From: Arthrobacter sp. B3I9
GTDB taxonomy: Bacteria > Actinomycetota > Actinomycetes > Actinomycetales > Micrococcaceae
DNA length: 64,000 nt
Direction of reading: 5' to 3'
Assembly (NCBI RefSeq): GCF_030816935.1
Contig: NZ_JAUSYO010000001.1
Location: 3,410,001 to 3,474,000 of the forward strand
The position numbers were made by a program, and so were the translations under genes. Shown here in pieces: positions 54,091 to 63,179 of this stretch. The notes below the pieces were generated by a model that saw only the letters and a program-made list of their open reading frames with translations, had not been told where the DNA came from and did no database searches. Numbering within the stretch: the first letter of the stretch is position 1; each line of letters starts with the position of its first letter.

Positions 54091-54924
54091 TCAGCTGGCT
54101 TGGTTGGCGAGCGCCAGGGAGCGGACCAGGTGCCGCGGCTTCAGGCCCTGCATGGTGGAGGGGTCCAGCGCCGCACGGCGCAGTTTGCGGGTGTAGTCCT
54201 CCTTGGGGGCGGTCAGGACGGACGCGGTGGTGCCGTGCTCAACCAGCTTGCCGCGCTGCATCACCATGACGCTATCGCTGATTTCCTGCACCACCCCAAG
54301 GTTGTGCGAGATGAACACGTAGGTGATGCCCGTTTCGTCCTGGATGGACTTCAGCAGCCGGAGCACCTGCGCCTGCACGGACACGTCCAGGGCGCTGGTG
54401 GCTTCATCGCAGACCAGCAGTTCGGGCTTGGATGCGAGCGCCCGGGCGATCCCGATGCGCTGGCGCTGGCCGCCGGAGAACTCCGCCGGGTGCTTGTCCA
54501 GGGACTGGATGGGCAGGCCCACCTGGTCGATGAGCTTGGCGGCGGCCTTGTGCCGCTCCGCCTTGGACCGCACGCCCTGCAGCTTCAGCGGTTCGGCCAC
54601 GATTTCCTGTGCGGTCATGTGCGGGTCCAGCGATCCGTAGGGGTCCTGGAACACCATCTGGAACTTCGAGCGCATGGGACGGAGCTTTGATTCGCTCATG
54701 GCGGCGATGTCCGTCCCGTCGAGTTCGATCCGGCCGCCGGTGGGCGTGACCAGCCGCATCAGCGCCTTGGCCACGGTGGATTTGCCGCAGCCGGATTCAC
54801 CCACGACGGCGATCGTCTTGCCTTTGTCCACCGAGAAGGACACGTCGTCGACGGCCCGGAAGGTGCCGCCGGGCACGTGGTAGTCCACCACGAGGTTTTC
54901 GACGGCGAGGAACGGCTTAGTCAT
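54091..54924 (-). CDS. ABC importer ATPase, DppF/OppF type
   Basis: 277 residues with Walker A GESGCGKST (about 41-49), signature FSGGQRQRIG and Walker B LLVCDEATSALD, then a short C-terminal zone ending in NQAS. Its start overlaps the end of the DppD-type ATPase by 8 bases. It forms the ATPase pair with that protein. Confidence 0.92.
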   Translation of the reverse strand: MTKPFLAVENLVVDYHVPGGTFRAVDDVSFSVDKGKTIAVVGESGCGKSTVAKALMRLVTPTGGRIELDGTDIAAMSESKLRPMRSKFQMVFQDPYGSLDPHMTAQEIVAEPLKLQGVRSKAERHKAAAKLIDQVGLPIQSLDKHPAEFSGGQRQRIGIARALASKPELLVCDEATSALDVSVQAQVLRLLKSIQDETGITYVFISHNLGVVQEISDSVMVMQRGKLVEHGTTASVLTAPKEDYTRKLRRAALDPSTMQGLKPRHLVRSLALANQAS

Positions 54925-55861
54925 GGCTTGCTCCGGTCTGGGTCAGGGCAGGATCAGTGGTTTCGGGGGCGGCGTGGGCGCCGCGGGAACGGCGTCCGGT
55001 TGGACGGCGCGGGGAGGCGTCGGGGGTCTCGTCCCACGGCCCCAGGACGGGCACGGCGGCCAGCAGGGCGCGGGTGTACTCGGTGGCGGGGTGGTCCACG
55101 ATCTGCTGGACCTCGCCGGACTCGACGAACGAGCCGTCCTTCATCACGTGGATGCGGTCCGAGATCAGCCGGGCCACACCGAGATCGTGCGTGATCATCA
55201 GGATGCCGATGCCGCGCTGTTCCTGCAGTTCCAGCAGCAGGTCCAGGATGCCGCCCTGCACCGTGACGTCCAGGGCCGACGTCGGCTCGTCCGCCACCAG
55301 CAGCTGCGGCTCGCTGGCCAGGGCAATGGCGATCAGGACGCGCTGGAGCATGCCGCCGGAAAGCTGGTGCGGGTACTTTTTCAGCTGCTTTTCCGGAGTG
55401 GGGATGTGCACCTGCTGCAGCAGGCGGACGGCCCGGGCCTGCAGGGCTCCCTTGTCCTTGGAGGCGGCCCCGGCGATCCGGATGGCCTCGAACAGCTGGC
55501 TGCCGATCGAGTGGACCGGACTGAGCGCCGTCATGGGGTCCTGCGGGATCAGGGCGAGGGTCTTGCCGCGCACCTTGCCGATGGCCTTGGGATCGGCGGT
55601 GATGTCGACGCCGTCGATCAGCACGGTGCCGGACAGCACCGCAAGGTCCTCGGGCAGCAGGCGGAGGATGCCCATCGCCGTCGTCGACTTGCCGGAACCG
55701 GACTCACCGATGATGGTGACCGTCTCTCCCCGGTGGATCCTGAAGCTGACGGAGTCCACGGCGCGGATGATGCCGGCGTCGGTGATCAGTTCCACCTGGA
55801 AGTCGCGGACTTCAAGGAGCGGCTGTTCCCGGTGGGCGGAAGTCTCGGGTTGTGCGGTCAT
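54917..55861 (-). CDS. ABC importer ATPase, DppD/OppD type
   Basis: About 314 residues. Walker A is GESGSGKST, the signature LSGGMLQRV and Walker B LLVADEPTSALD. Iron-sulphur cysteines of some OppD proteins are absent. The start is ATG 55861, one base after the permease stop, with AAGGG before it; a GTG at 55870 is in frame but less likely. A Pro/Arg/Ser-rich C-terminal tail of about 30 residues is unusual. Confidence 0.92.
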   Translation of the reverse strand: MTAQPETSAHREQPLLEVRDFQVELITDAGIIRAVDSVSFRIHRGETVTIIGESGSGKSTTAMGILRLLPEDLAVLSGTVLIDGVDITADPKAIGKVRGKTLALIPQDPMTALSPVHSIGSQLFEAIRIAGAASKDKGALQARAVRLLQQVHIPTPEKQLKKYPHQLSGGMLQRVLIAIALASEPQLLVADEPTSALDVTVQGGILDLLLELQEQRGIGILMITHDLGVARLISDRIHVMKDGSFVESGEVQQIVDHPATEYTRALLAAVPVLGPWDETPDASPRRPTGRRSRGAHAAPETTDPALTQTGASHD

Positions 55862-55862
55862 G

Positions 55863-56804
55863 TCAGGCACCCTTCTTCTTGCGGCGGGGACGGTCGCGGA
55901 GGCCGTCGCCCAGCAGGTTCACGCCCACCACCATGAGCACGATGACGAGGCCGGGCAGGGTGACCATCCACCAGGAGGTGGTGATGTAGTCCTGGCCGTC
56001 GGAGATGATGCGGCCCCAGGTGGCGAAGGGTCGCTGCGGGCCGGCGCCGAGGAAGCTGAGCGCGCTTTCCAGCAGCACGGCCTGGGCCAGCAGGAGCAGG
56101 ACCACCAGCGTGGCCTGCTTGATCACGTTGGGGATGATGTGCTGGATCAGGATCTGGATCCGGTGCAGGCCCAGGATCCGCGCGGCGGAGACGTAGGGCT
56201 TCTCGCGTTCCACCAGCACCATGGAGCGGGTGAGACGGGCGACTTCCGGCCATTGGGCGATGGCGATCACGAAGGTGATGACCGGGATGGAGGGGCCGAA
56301 CAGGGCCACCACCAGCAGCAGCATCATGAGCAGCGGCAGGGACATCTGCGCCTCGAGGACACGGGAGACGATGGTGTCCACCCAGCCGCCGAAGTAGCCG
56401 GCGGCCGCGCCGAGGATGATGCCGATGGCACCGGAGACCAGCACCGCGAGGACGCCGATGGTCAGCGAGACCTGGCCGCCGTGCAGCACGCGGGAGAGCA
56501 GGTCGCGGCCCAGCTGGTCGGTGCCGAACAGGTGCCCGTCCGTGAACGGCGGCAGGCGCCGGGCGGAGAGGTCCTGGAAGTTCGCGTCCGGCAGCGGGAG
56601 CACCTGGGCCAGGATGATGGGGATGATCACCAGCAGGGTGCAGATGGTGCCCACGATGAGCTTCCACTTGGCGGCATTACGGCGGCGGGTGGCGCCCGCC
56701 TTGGCAATGTCCGCTTTGGTGACGGCGCTGGGGCTAGGCTGCCGGGCAGGCAGCCCTGCGGGGATTCCGGAGGAACCGGCCGTTGCGGTGTCGCTGAGGC
56801 TCAT
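55863..56804 (-). CDS. ABC importer permease, DppC type
   Basis: 313 residues with the DppC N-terminal extension and about six helices. The family motif is VSAARILGLHRIQILIQHII (EAA-loop type), then ESALSFLGAG. ATG 56804 overlaps the preceding stop (ATGA) and has AAAGGCGG before it. The tail is basic (RDRPRRKKKGA). Confidence 0.92.
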   Translation of the reverse strand: MSLSDTATAGSSGIPAGLPARQPSPSAVTKADIAKAGATRRRNAAKWKLIVGTICTLLVIIPIILAQVLPLPDANFQDLSARRLPPFTDGHLFGTDQLGRDLLSRVLHGGQVSLTIGVLAVLVSGAIGIILGAAAGYFGGWVDTIVSRVLEAQMSLPLLMMLLLVVALFGPSIPVITFVIAIAQWPEVARLTRSMVLVEREKPYVSAARILGLHRIQILIQHIIPNVIKQATLVVLLLLAQAVLLESALSFLGAGPQRPFATWGRIISDGQDYITTSWWMVTLPGLVIVLMVVGVNLLGDGLRDRPRRKKKGA

Positions 56805-57736
56805 GCTGATGCCGCCTTTCCAAGACGAACGCGGGGATCGAGTAGCGGGTAGGCGAGGTCGATGAGCAGCTGGACGCCCACCGCCAGCAGCGCGGTGAGG
56901 AGGACCGTGGCCTGGATGAGGGGGTAGTCGCGGGTTTCCAGTGCCCGCACAATCAGGGAGCCGACGCCGGGCCAGGCGAACACCACCTCCACCACCACCA
57001 CACCGTTGAGCATGGCGGCGAACCGGGTGCCGAGGGCCGTGAACACGGGGATGGCGGAGTTGCCCATGGCGTAGCGCCACGTGAGGATCGAGTTCCGGAC
57101 GCCGCGGGAGCGGGCGACTGTGAGGTACGGTGCGGCGAAGTTGGCGGTCATTTCCCGCCGGACCATCCGGGAGATCAGGGCGATCTGCAGGATGGCGATG
57201 GTGATGGTGGGAAGGACCAGCCCGCCCCAGGTTGCGAAGCCGGAGGCCGGGAAGATCGGGATGAGGACGGCGAAGCCGGTGAGGAGCATGATGCCGGTCC
57301 AGAAGTCGGGCATGGACTGTCCCGCGATGGTCAGGACGTTGACGCCGAGTTCCTTGCCGGTGTCAGGTCGGCGGGACATCCAGACGCCCAGCGGTATGGC
57401 GACGACGGCGGTGAGCAGGATCGACGCCGTCGCCAGGGTCAGCGTGTACGGCATCCTTTCCGCCACCACCTGCAGGGCGGGGGCCTGGAACGAGTAGGAC
57501 TGGCCAAGGTTGCCGCTGAGCAGCTGCTGCAGGAAGATCCAGTACTGCTCGATCAGGGGCTTGTTCAGGCCGAACTGCTCGCGGACTTTGTCCAGCTGTT
57601 CCGTGGTGGCCAGCGGCCCGGCGTAGGACACGGCGGGATCGCCCGGGGCCAGGCGGATCAGGATGAACACAGTGGACACCGTGAGGAACACGGTGAGCAG
57701 CCCCTGTCCCACGCGCTTCAGGATGTAGTTCGTCAT
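56801..57736 (-). CDS. ABC importer permease, DppB type
   Basis: 311 residues, starting MTNYILKRVGQGLLTVFLTV as in DppB proteins, with the periplasmic loop APGDPA(VSYAG) and about six helices. The EAA loop lies near YLTVARSRGVRNSILTWRYA. It starts 3 bases after the binding-protein stop. It works with the DppC-type permease. Confidence 0.92.
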   Translation of the reverse strand: MTNYILKRVGQGLLTVFLTVSTVFILIRLAPGDPAVSYAGPLATTEQLDKVREQFGLNKPLIEQYWIFLQQLLSGNLGQSYSFQAPALQVVAERMPYTLTLATASILLTAVVAIPLGVWMSRRPDTGKELGVNVLTIAGQSMPDFWTGIMLLTGFAVLIPIFPASGFATWGGLVLPTITIAILQIALISRMVRREMTANFAAPYLTVARSRGVRNSILTWRYAMGNSAIPVFTALGTRFAAMLNGVVVVEVVFAWPGVGSLIVRALETRDYPLIQATVLLTALLAVGVQLLIDLAYPLLDPRVRLGKAASA

Positions 57737-57739
57737 GGC

Positions 57740-59314
57740 TTAGGCCTCCAGCCGTGCATCAACGAGCGGGTAGGAGTTGGTGGGTGCCAGGTTGATGCCG
57801 GACACGCGGTCCCGTTGGGCGAGGACCGACTTGGGCACGAACGCCCAGGCGCAGGGCCAGGTGTCCCAAATGGCCTGTTGCGCAGTTGCGAGCAGTTCCT
57901 GCCGGCGGGTGGCATCCACCTCGGAGGACGCCGCCTGGATTTTGGCCTGCACGTCGGGGAAGACGTAACCCTGGTAGGTGTCGCGGGTGGCTTCCTTCTC
58001 GGGGGTGCCCGCGTACATGCCCTGCATCATGGTGATGGCCAGGCCGGTGGGGCTGCTGAAGCCGTTGCCCAGCAGGTCCCAGTCGCCCTGCTTGCCCTGG
58101 CGCCAGGCGAGGATGTTGCCGCCGGGTTCGAACTGCTGCAGCTCGGTCTTCACACCGATGGCGCCGAACATTTCCACCAGGGCCTCCATGACAGAGGTGT
58201 CGGACGCGAACTCGCCGGTTTCCCAGATGATCTTCAGGGTGAGGTCCTTGACCCCGAGCTCGGCGAGCCGGGCCTTGGCCTTCTCTGGATCGTAGGTGTA
58301 GGTGCCGGTCTTGTGGTAACCGGTGAGGCTGGACGGCGTGACGCCCTCCGCCTGGCTGACGGAATCCACCAGCACGTCCTTCACCAGCGACTCGCCGTCA
58401 ATGGCCCAGCTGAGGGCTTCGCGGACCCGGACGTCGGCCAGCGGGTGCCCCGCCGGCTTGCGGAAGTTGTAGAAGATCTGGTTCAGGCGGAGGCTGGACG
58501 CTTCCTTCAGCTGGACACCGGGAAGCCCGGCGAGCTGTTCACGGGAGTCGGGCGTGATGGAGTCGATGATGTCCACCTCGCCGCTGCGCAGCGCGATGAC
58601 GCGGCTGGATTCCTCGGGGAGGAACCGGACTTCCACGTTCTCCACCTCGGGCTTCGGGCCCCAGTAGTTCTCGTTGCGCTTGAGGCTGTAGGTGCCGGCG
58701 CCGCGGTTGAATTTGGTGACCACGTACGGGCCGGTGCCCACGCCTTCCTGCAGTTCCTCCGGCTTGTTCTGCGCGGCCGGGGTAATCAGGATCATGCTCA
58801 TCAGCGAATCCAGGATGGGGACGGGCTTCTGGGACACCATCTTGAAGGTGCGGTCATCCACCGGCACCACCTCGGGGAATTCGGGGAAGAAGCCGGCCAC
58901 GAAGGACCCCTGCACCTGCTTGTACATCTTCAGCGCGGTGGCCACGTCCTCGATCTTGACCGGGCGGCCGTCCGAGTAGCGGATGCCTTCGCGGAGCGTG
59001 ACGGTCCATTCGGTGGGGCCGGTCATCTCGAAGCGCTCGGCCAGGACCAGGACGGGCTTGGTTTCGGGGCCGATGGCGGTAAGGCCCTGGCGGACCGAGC
59101 GCTGGACAGTGACGGCTGCGTCGAACTGGTTCAGCTTGTTGTCCAGGCTGACCAAGGACCGGTTGAGGGCCAGGGTCAGGGTGCTGGGTCCCGGCAGGCC
59201 GGTGGGGCCGGCACAGCCGGCGAGGCTGCCGGTACCCAGCAGAAATCCGGCCGCGGCACCGAACTGCAGCAGGCGGCGGCGGGATATCTCACTTCCTTGA
59301 GGAAGAACGGTCAT
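57740..59314 (-). CDS. ABC importer substrate-binding lipoprotein, family 5 (Tat signal)
   Basis: 524 residues. The N terminus has a twin-arginine motif (SRRRLLQFGAAAG, Arg 12-14) and lipobox LAGC (Cys about 34), so it is likely exported folded by Tat and lipidated. The SBP_bac_5 fold shows TVTLREGIRYSDGRPVKIED and VREALSWAIDGESLV. Family 5 binds peptides, nickel, opines or oligosaccharides; the neighbours suggest a sugar-acid compound. ATG 59314 has GAGAGG before it. It leads the minus-strand operon. Confidence 0.92.
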   Translation of the reverse strand: MTVLPQGSEISRRRLLQFGAAAGFLLGTGSLAGCAGPTGLPGPSTLTLALNRSLVSLDNKLNQFDAAVTVQRSVRQGLTAIGPETKPVLVLAERFEMTGPTEWTVTLREGIRYSDGRPVKIEDVATALKMYKQVQGSFVAGFFPEFPEVVPVDDRTFKMVSQKPVPILDSLMSMILITPAAQNKPEELQEGVGTGPYVVTKFNRGAGTYSLKRNENYWGPKPEVENVEVRFLPEESSRVIALRSGEVDIIDSITPDSREQLAGLPGVQLKEASSLRLNQIFYNFRKPAGHPLADVRVREALSWAIDGESLVKDVLVDSVSQAEGVTPSSLTGYHKTGTYTYDPEKAKARLAELGVKDLTLKIIWETGEFASDTSVMEALVEMFGAIGVKTELQQFEPGGNILAWRQGKQGDWDLLGNGFSSPTGLAITMMQGMYAGTPEKEATRDTYQGYVFPDVQAKIQAASSEVDATRRQELLATAQQAIWDTWPCAWAFVPKSVLAQRDRVSGINLAPTNSYPLVDARLEA

Positions 59315-59392
59315 CGTTGACCTCTCGGTTAATCGGGACGGCTGCCGGCCGATTGGCTGCGCCGATGTTGTGTGCATCACTTTGCCACCCAT

Positions 59393-59430
59393 GCGCAAAT
59401 TGCGCAACCCATCTAGCGTGATTCGCGCAA
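59393..59430. promoter_or_regulatory. operator-like GCGCAA repeats between divergent operons
   Basis: GCGCAA-A-TTGCGC (59393-59405) is a perfect inverted repeat, and a third GCGCAA stands at 59425-59430, about two helical turns from the middle arm. They lie in the 189-base space between the ABC operon and the fused kinase-dehydrogenase. The DeoR protein encoded downstream is the likely binder (inference). Confidence 0.5.
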
Positions 59431-59503
59431 CCGTGACATGATGTGGAGGAAGCATCCCGCTCTTCCGCGGGGTCCGGCCGACTACCGCGTGGAGAGGAGC
59501 ATC

Positions 59504-61870
59504 GTGGCTTCCGTATTTGTGCAGGCCGACGATTTCTCAGGCGCCGCAGAGGTCGGCTGCTGCTTTGTGCAGCACGGGCTGAGTGCGCAGGTTCTGCTTG
59601 GAACGCACGACGGCGCCTCCTCCTCCCCGGGGCCGGTTGCCGACGTGGTGGTCGCCGATACGCATTCACGCGGCCTGGCTGATTCCGTCGCCGAAGCGCT
59701 GGTGGTGGAGGCATTCTCCGGTCCCGCCGCTGCAGGCGCACAGGTGTCCTTTAAAAAGATCGACTCCCTGTGGCGCGGCAACGTCCGCGCAGAGGTCAGT
59801 GCGCTGATTCGCCTTGGATACCATGCGGTAGTTGCGGGGGCTCTCCCCCAGCTGAAGCGTTCGGTCCGCGACGGCAAGCCGTTCGCTGCCGGGGCTCATC
59901 TGGCGCAGACGGAGTTGTGGCAGGCGGAACTTTCAGCCCCGCCTGCTGATATTCCGTCCCTCCTCCGCCCCGAGGATCCGGCCTCGGTACAGACCTTGGC
60001 CTTGGCCGAGGTTCGGTCCGTAAAGCTTGCCGCGAAACTGGCCGCACTGCTGCAGTCCGGACAGCCCGCGCTGGTAGTGGCCGACGGCGAAACTGTCCAG
60101 GACCTGGAAAGTGTTGTGGACGCCCTTTTGGAGCTGGGCTTCACCGCCGGAGACCGCCGCATTGTGCTGGTGGGTACCGGTGGAACGGCGGACGTCCTTG
60201 CGCAGCGGCTCGCTGCGCACGGTGCGCGAAACGCGCAATCTATGGAACAAACTCTCGCAACCAGTGCGGACCCGCACCAGGGAACCAAACCGGTGCTCGC
60301 CGTCGTCGGCTCCGCTTCGGGAACCGCTCAGGCGCAGCTGGTCCAGCTGGAGGCGCGCGGCTTCGAAGTAATAAGGCTGCACCCGCAGCACGCCGGTGCC
60401 GCCGGTGCGTACGGGCCGCAACTGCAGGAGACCAGGCTGGCTTTGGCGGCAGGCACCAACGTGGCCGTCACCGTGGCCGAAGGAAAAGTGGACGCGGCAC
60501 GGGCGCTCAGCATCGTCCAGTCGCTGTCCTCCTTCGCAGCCCAGGCCGCGGAGGGACTGGAAGCGGACCTCATCCTCACCGGGGGTGAGACGGCCCGGGA
60601 AGTCCTGGACGCCGTCGGCCTCCACACGCTGGTGCCGCTCGCGGCAGTGCAGCACGGGGCGGTACTCAGCCGCGCCGACACCGGAACGCTGGTGGGCACC
60701 AAGCCCGGCAGCTTCGGCGATGACCTCGCCCTCGTGCAGCTTTACGACGAAATCCGGGAGCGCCGCGGCCAGTCCGCGCAAGCACCCGCCAACACCCTTC
60801 CCGGCAAGACTTCCGAACGATCTGGAGCAGAAATGACAACCGCCGCAATCAGCAAGACCGAGCAGACCGCCCTTCCCATCGTGGCCGTCACCATGGGCGA
60901 CGGTGCCGGAGTGGGGCCGGAGGTGGTGGTGGCAGCCGTGCTGGATCCGCAGAGCAACGCCGAGTGCCGGCCCGTGGTGATCGGCGACGCGCTGCGCCTG
61001 CGCCAGGCCGCGGACATCCTGGGGATCGAGGCGGACATCCAGAGCATCGAGAACGTGGAGGACGCCGTGTTCACGCCGGGCCGGGTGAACGTGGTGGACC
61101 TGGCGCTGCTGCCGGAGGACCTGCCGTGGGGCCGGCTCTCCCCGGTGGCCGGCCACGCCGCGTACGAGTACATCCGGGTGGCCAGCGAGCTGGCCATGGC
61201 CGGGAAAGTGCAGGCCATCTGCACGGCGCCGCTGAACAAGGAGGCGCTGCACTCGGCCGGGCACATCTTCCCCGGGCACACCGAGCTGCTGGCGCAGCTC
61301 ACCGGCACGGAGGAAGTGTCCATGATGCTCTCCTCGCCCAAGATCCGGGTCATCCACGTGACCACGCACATCGGGCTCATGGATGCCATCCGCAAGATCA
61401 ATCCGGACCTGGTGGAGCGCACCATCCGCCGCGGCCACGAGGCCCTGGTCCGCGCCGGCATCCCCAACCCGAAGATCGGGGTCTGCGCCATCAACCCGCA
61501 CGCCGGCGAGGGCGGGCTGTTCGGGCAGGGCGAGGAAGCCGAGAAGATCGAGCCCGGTGTAAAGGCCGCACAGGCTGACGGGATCGACGTCACCGGACCG
61601 CTGCCGGCGGACACCCTGTTCTTCCTGGCCGGCCGCGGCGATTACGACCTGGTGGTGGCGATGTACCACGACCAGGGGCACGGCCCGGTGAAGGTGCTGG
61701 GCATCGAGGCCGGCGTCAACATCACGGTGGGCCTGCCGGTGATCCGGACCTCCGTGGACCACGGCACCGCCTTCGACATCGCCGGCAAGGCCATCGCCGA
61801 TCCGCGCAGCATGGTGGAGGCGCTGCACCAGGCGGCCGAGATGGCCACCCGGCCCAGCGTGGCCGCGTAG
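59504..61870 (+). CDS. fused DUF1537 sugar-acid kinase and PdxA2 dehydrogenase
   Basis: 788 residues. Part 1 (about 1-425) is a four-carbon acid sugar kinase (DUF1537/OtnK-DtnK type): N-terminal QADDFSGAAEVG, then FKKIDSLWRGNVRAE, and C-terminal nucleotide-binding ILTGGETAREVLDAVGL and GTKPGSFGDD. Part 2 (about 445-788) is 4-phospho-tetronate dehydrogenase PdxA2: MGDGAGVGPEVV, metal His in FPGHTELL, INPHAGEGG and YHDQGHGP. Known biochemistry of separate enzymes: kinase phosphorylates D-threonate or erythronate, PdxA2 oxidatively decarboxylates it to DHAP. The joint keeps a ribosome site and ATG (60833), so a free PdxA2 could also be made. GTG 59504 follows GAGAGGAG and is preferred to ATG 59438. 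Confidence 0.88.
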   Translation: MASVFVQADDFSGAAEVGCCFVQHGLSAQVLLGTHDGASSSPGPVADVVVADTHSRGLADSVAEALVVEAFSGPAAAGAQVSFKKIDSLWRGNVRAEVSALIRLGYHAVVAGALPQLKRSVRDGKPFAAGAHLAQTELWQAELSAPPADIPSLLRPEDPASVQTLALAEVRSVKLAAKLAALLQSGQPALVVADGETVQDLESVVDALLELGFTAGDRRIVLVGTGGTADVLAQRLAAHGARNAQSMEQTLATSADPHQGTKPVLAVVGSASGTAQAQLVQLEARGFEVIRLHPQHAGAAGAYGPQLQETRLALAAGTNVAVTVAEGKVDAARALSIVQSLSSFAAQAAEGLEADLILTGGETAREVLDAVGLHTLVPLAAVQHGAVLSRADTGTLVGTKPGSFGDDLALVQLYDEIRERRGQSAQAPANTLPGKTSERSGAEMTTAAISKTEQTALPIVAVTMGDGAGVGPEVVVAAVLDPQSNAECRPVVIGDALRLRQAADILGIEADIQSIENVEDAVFTPGRVNVVDLALLPEDLPWGRLSPVAGHAAYEYIRVASELAMAGKVQAICTAPLNKEALHSAGHIFPGHTELLAQLTGTEEVSMMLSSPKIRVIHVTTHIGLMDAIRKINPDLVERTIRRGHEALVRAGIPNPKIGVCAINPHAGEGGLFGQGEEAEKIEPGVKAAQADGIDVTGPLPADTLFFLAGRGDYDLVVAMYHDQGHGPVKVLGIEAGVNITVGLPVIRTSVDHGTAFDIAGKAIADPRSMVEALHQAAEMATRPSVAA

Positions 61871-61975
61871 TCGTTCACGCAGGGGGCCGGTTGAGAAGGC
61901 ACAGGGCGATGCTGCGGGCAGTAGCCCCGGGCGGGAACTAGCATGGTTACCACTGCCACGGGAAGGAGACCGGGA

Positions 61976-62764
61976 ATGCTGTCGGCACATGCCAGGCGCG
62001 AGGAGATCTACCACCTGGCGGTCACCACCGGTCTGGCGTCCGTGGAGGAGCTCTCCGCCCGGTTCGAGGTCACCGCCTCCACCATCCGCCGCGACCTTGC
62101 GCTGCTGAACGGGCAGGGCCGGCTGGCCCGGACCTACGGCGGCGCGATGGCCCTGGGCGCGCACCCCGAGGCGTCACTCCGGCAGCGCACCGGCGAAGCG
62201 TTCGAGCAGAAGCACGCCATCGCCCGCTGGGCGGCATCCGTGATCCGGCCCGGCGAGAACCTCCTGCTCGACGCCGGCTCCACCGTGGGTGCCTTGGCGC
62301 ACGAGTTGCGCAATTTTGACCCGCTTTCCGTCACCACGCCGGGGATCAACACGCTGCAGGAGCTGGCCGATTCCGACGGCATCGAGGTCGACTGCCTGGG
62401 CGGCCGGCTGCGGAACCTGAGCCAGAGCTTCGTCGGGCCGCTGGCCGAGGCGTCCCTGGAGCGGATGAGCTTTGACCGGGTGTTCCTGGGCGCCGACGCC
62501 GTCACCGCCGAGGACGGCATCTGCGAGGCCGACCACGCCCAGACCCGGCTCAAGGAGCTCATGGCCAGGCGCGGGAATGCTGTGTATGTACTGGCGGATT
62601 CGTCCAAGCTCGGGCTGCGGCCGTTCCACGCGTGGGCGCGCCTGGCGCTGCCCTGGACGCTGGTGACGGACGACGGCGCCGACCCGGAGCAGGTGCAGAA
62701 GTTCCGGGACGCGGGGGTTGAGGTCGCGGTGGCAGTTGTTGTAGGGGGGGCTGCTGCTTCCTAG
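61976..62764 (+). CDS. DeoR/GlpR-family regulator
   Basis: 262 residues. The N-terminal HTH (about 8-60: REEIYHLAVTTGLASVEELS, then FEVTASTIRRDLALLNGQGR) is followed by a DeoR sensor domain with LLLDAGSTVGALAHEL and VFLGADAV. Such domains usually bind phosphosugars. ATG 61976 follows GGAAGGAG, better than ATG 61943. It lies 105 bases after the fused enzyme gene, probably in the same transcript. A likely effector is a phosphotetronate made by the kinase part (inference). Confidence 0.92.
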   Translation: MLSAHARREEIYHLAVTTGLASVEELSARFEVTASTIRRDLALLNGQGRLARTYGGAMALGAHPEASLRQRTGEAFEQKHAIARWAASVIRPGENLLLDAGSTVGALAHELRNFDPLSVTTPGINTLQELADSDGIEVDCLGGRLRNLSQSFVGPLAEASLERMSFDRVFLGADAVTAEDGICEADHAQTRLKELMARRGNAVYVLADSSKLGLRPFHAWARLALPWTLVTDDGADPEQVQKFRDAGVEVAVAVVVGGAAAS

Positions 62765-63150
62765 CGCGCCGTTTGGAACTGGCCTGAAGAGTTAGCGTCC
62801 TCATGAGCAGGCTGGGCTTGCTCAGCGTCTGCCGGAAGATCGATTAGGGGTGAATCTAGGCTCATACCCAGGCGCCGTTCGCTTTTGCGCCGCTTAAGGC
62901 GCATCCTGATCAGGAGGACAGCCGTGAATTGAAGCCTAAGTCGGTTTCCGTCACGTGTGGTTCTCGCGCAGTACCCAGGCCCCCTGGACACCTAAACACC
63001 GGTCCGGGCTCCGTTGGAGCCGTCAAGCAGCCGGCGGTTTCTTCAGCGGCAATCCTGCGCCGTCGCCTGCACCGTCAGGCCGGCAAAGACTTTCCCACCC
63101 CTAGGCGTGCTCGCACAGCCGGACCGTGTCCGATTCATGCTGGCGGGTAA
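62765..63150. other. gap with a possible gene remnant or small RNA
   Basis: No safe gene. AGGAGG (62912-62917) stands before GTG AAT TGA (62924) and TTG 62929, from which a 73-codon frame runs to a stop at 63150, directly followed by a terminator. The translation (LRRRLHRQAGKDFPTP near the end) matches no family I know. A minus-strand frame at 62761-62991 also lacks support. Confidence 0.35.
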
Positions 63151-63155
63151 ATAGG

Positions 63156-63179
63156 GAAAGCCCCTACGGAGGGGCTTTC
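63156..63179 (+). terminator. terminator in the DeoR-protease gap
   Basis: GAAAGCCCC/GGGGCTTTC with a 6-base loop. It may end the DeoR transcript or a small unknown transcript. Confidence 0.8.

Noticed and set aside
59933..62164. 743-codon minus-strand frame over the fused kinase-dehydrogenase
   Set aside because: Antisense shadow; the plus strand carries the kinase and PdxA motifs.
62761..62991. 76-codon minus-strand frame after the DeoR gene
   Set aside because: Its last part (MSLDSPLIDLPADAEQAQPA) looks protein-like, but no start signal or family could be found.
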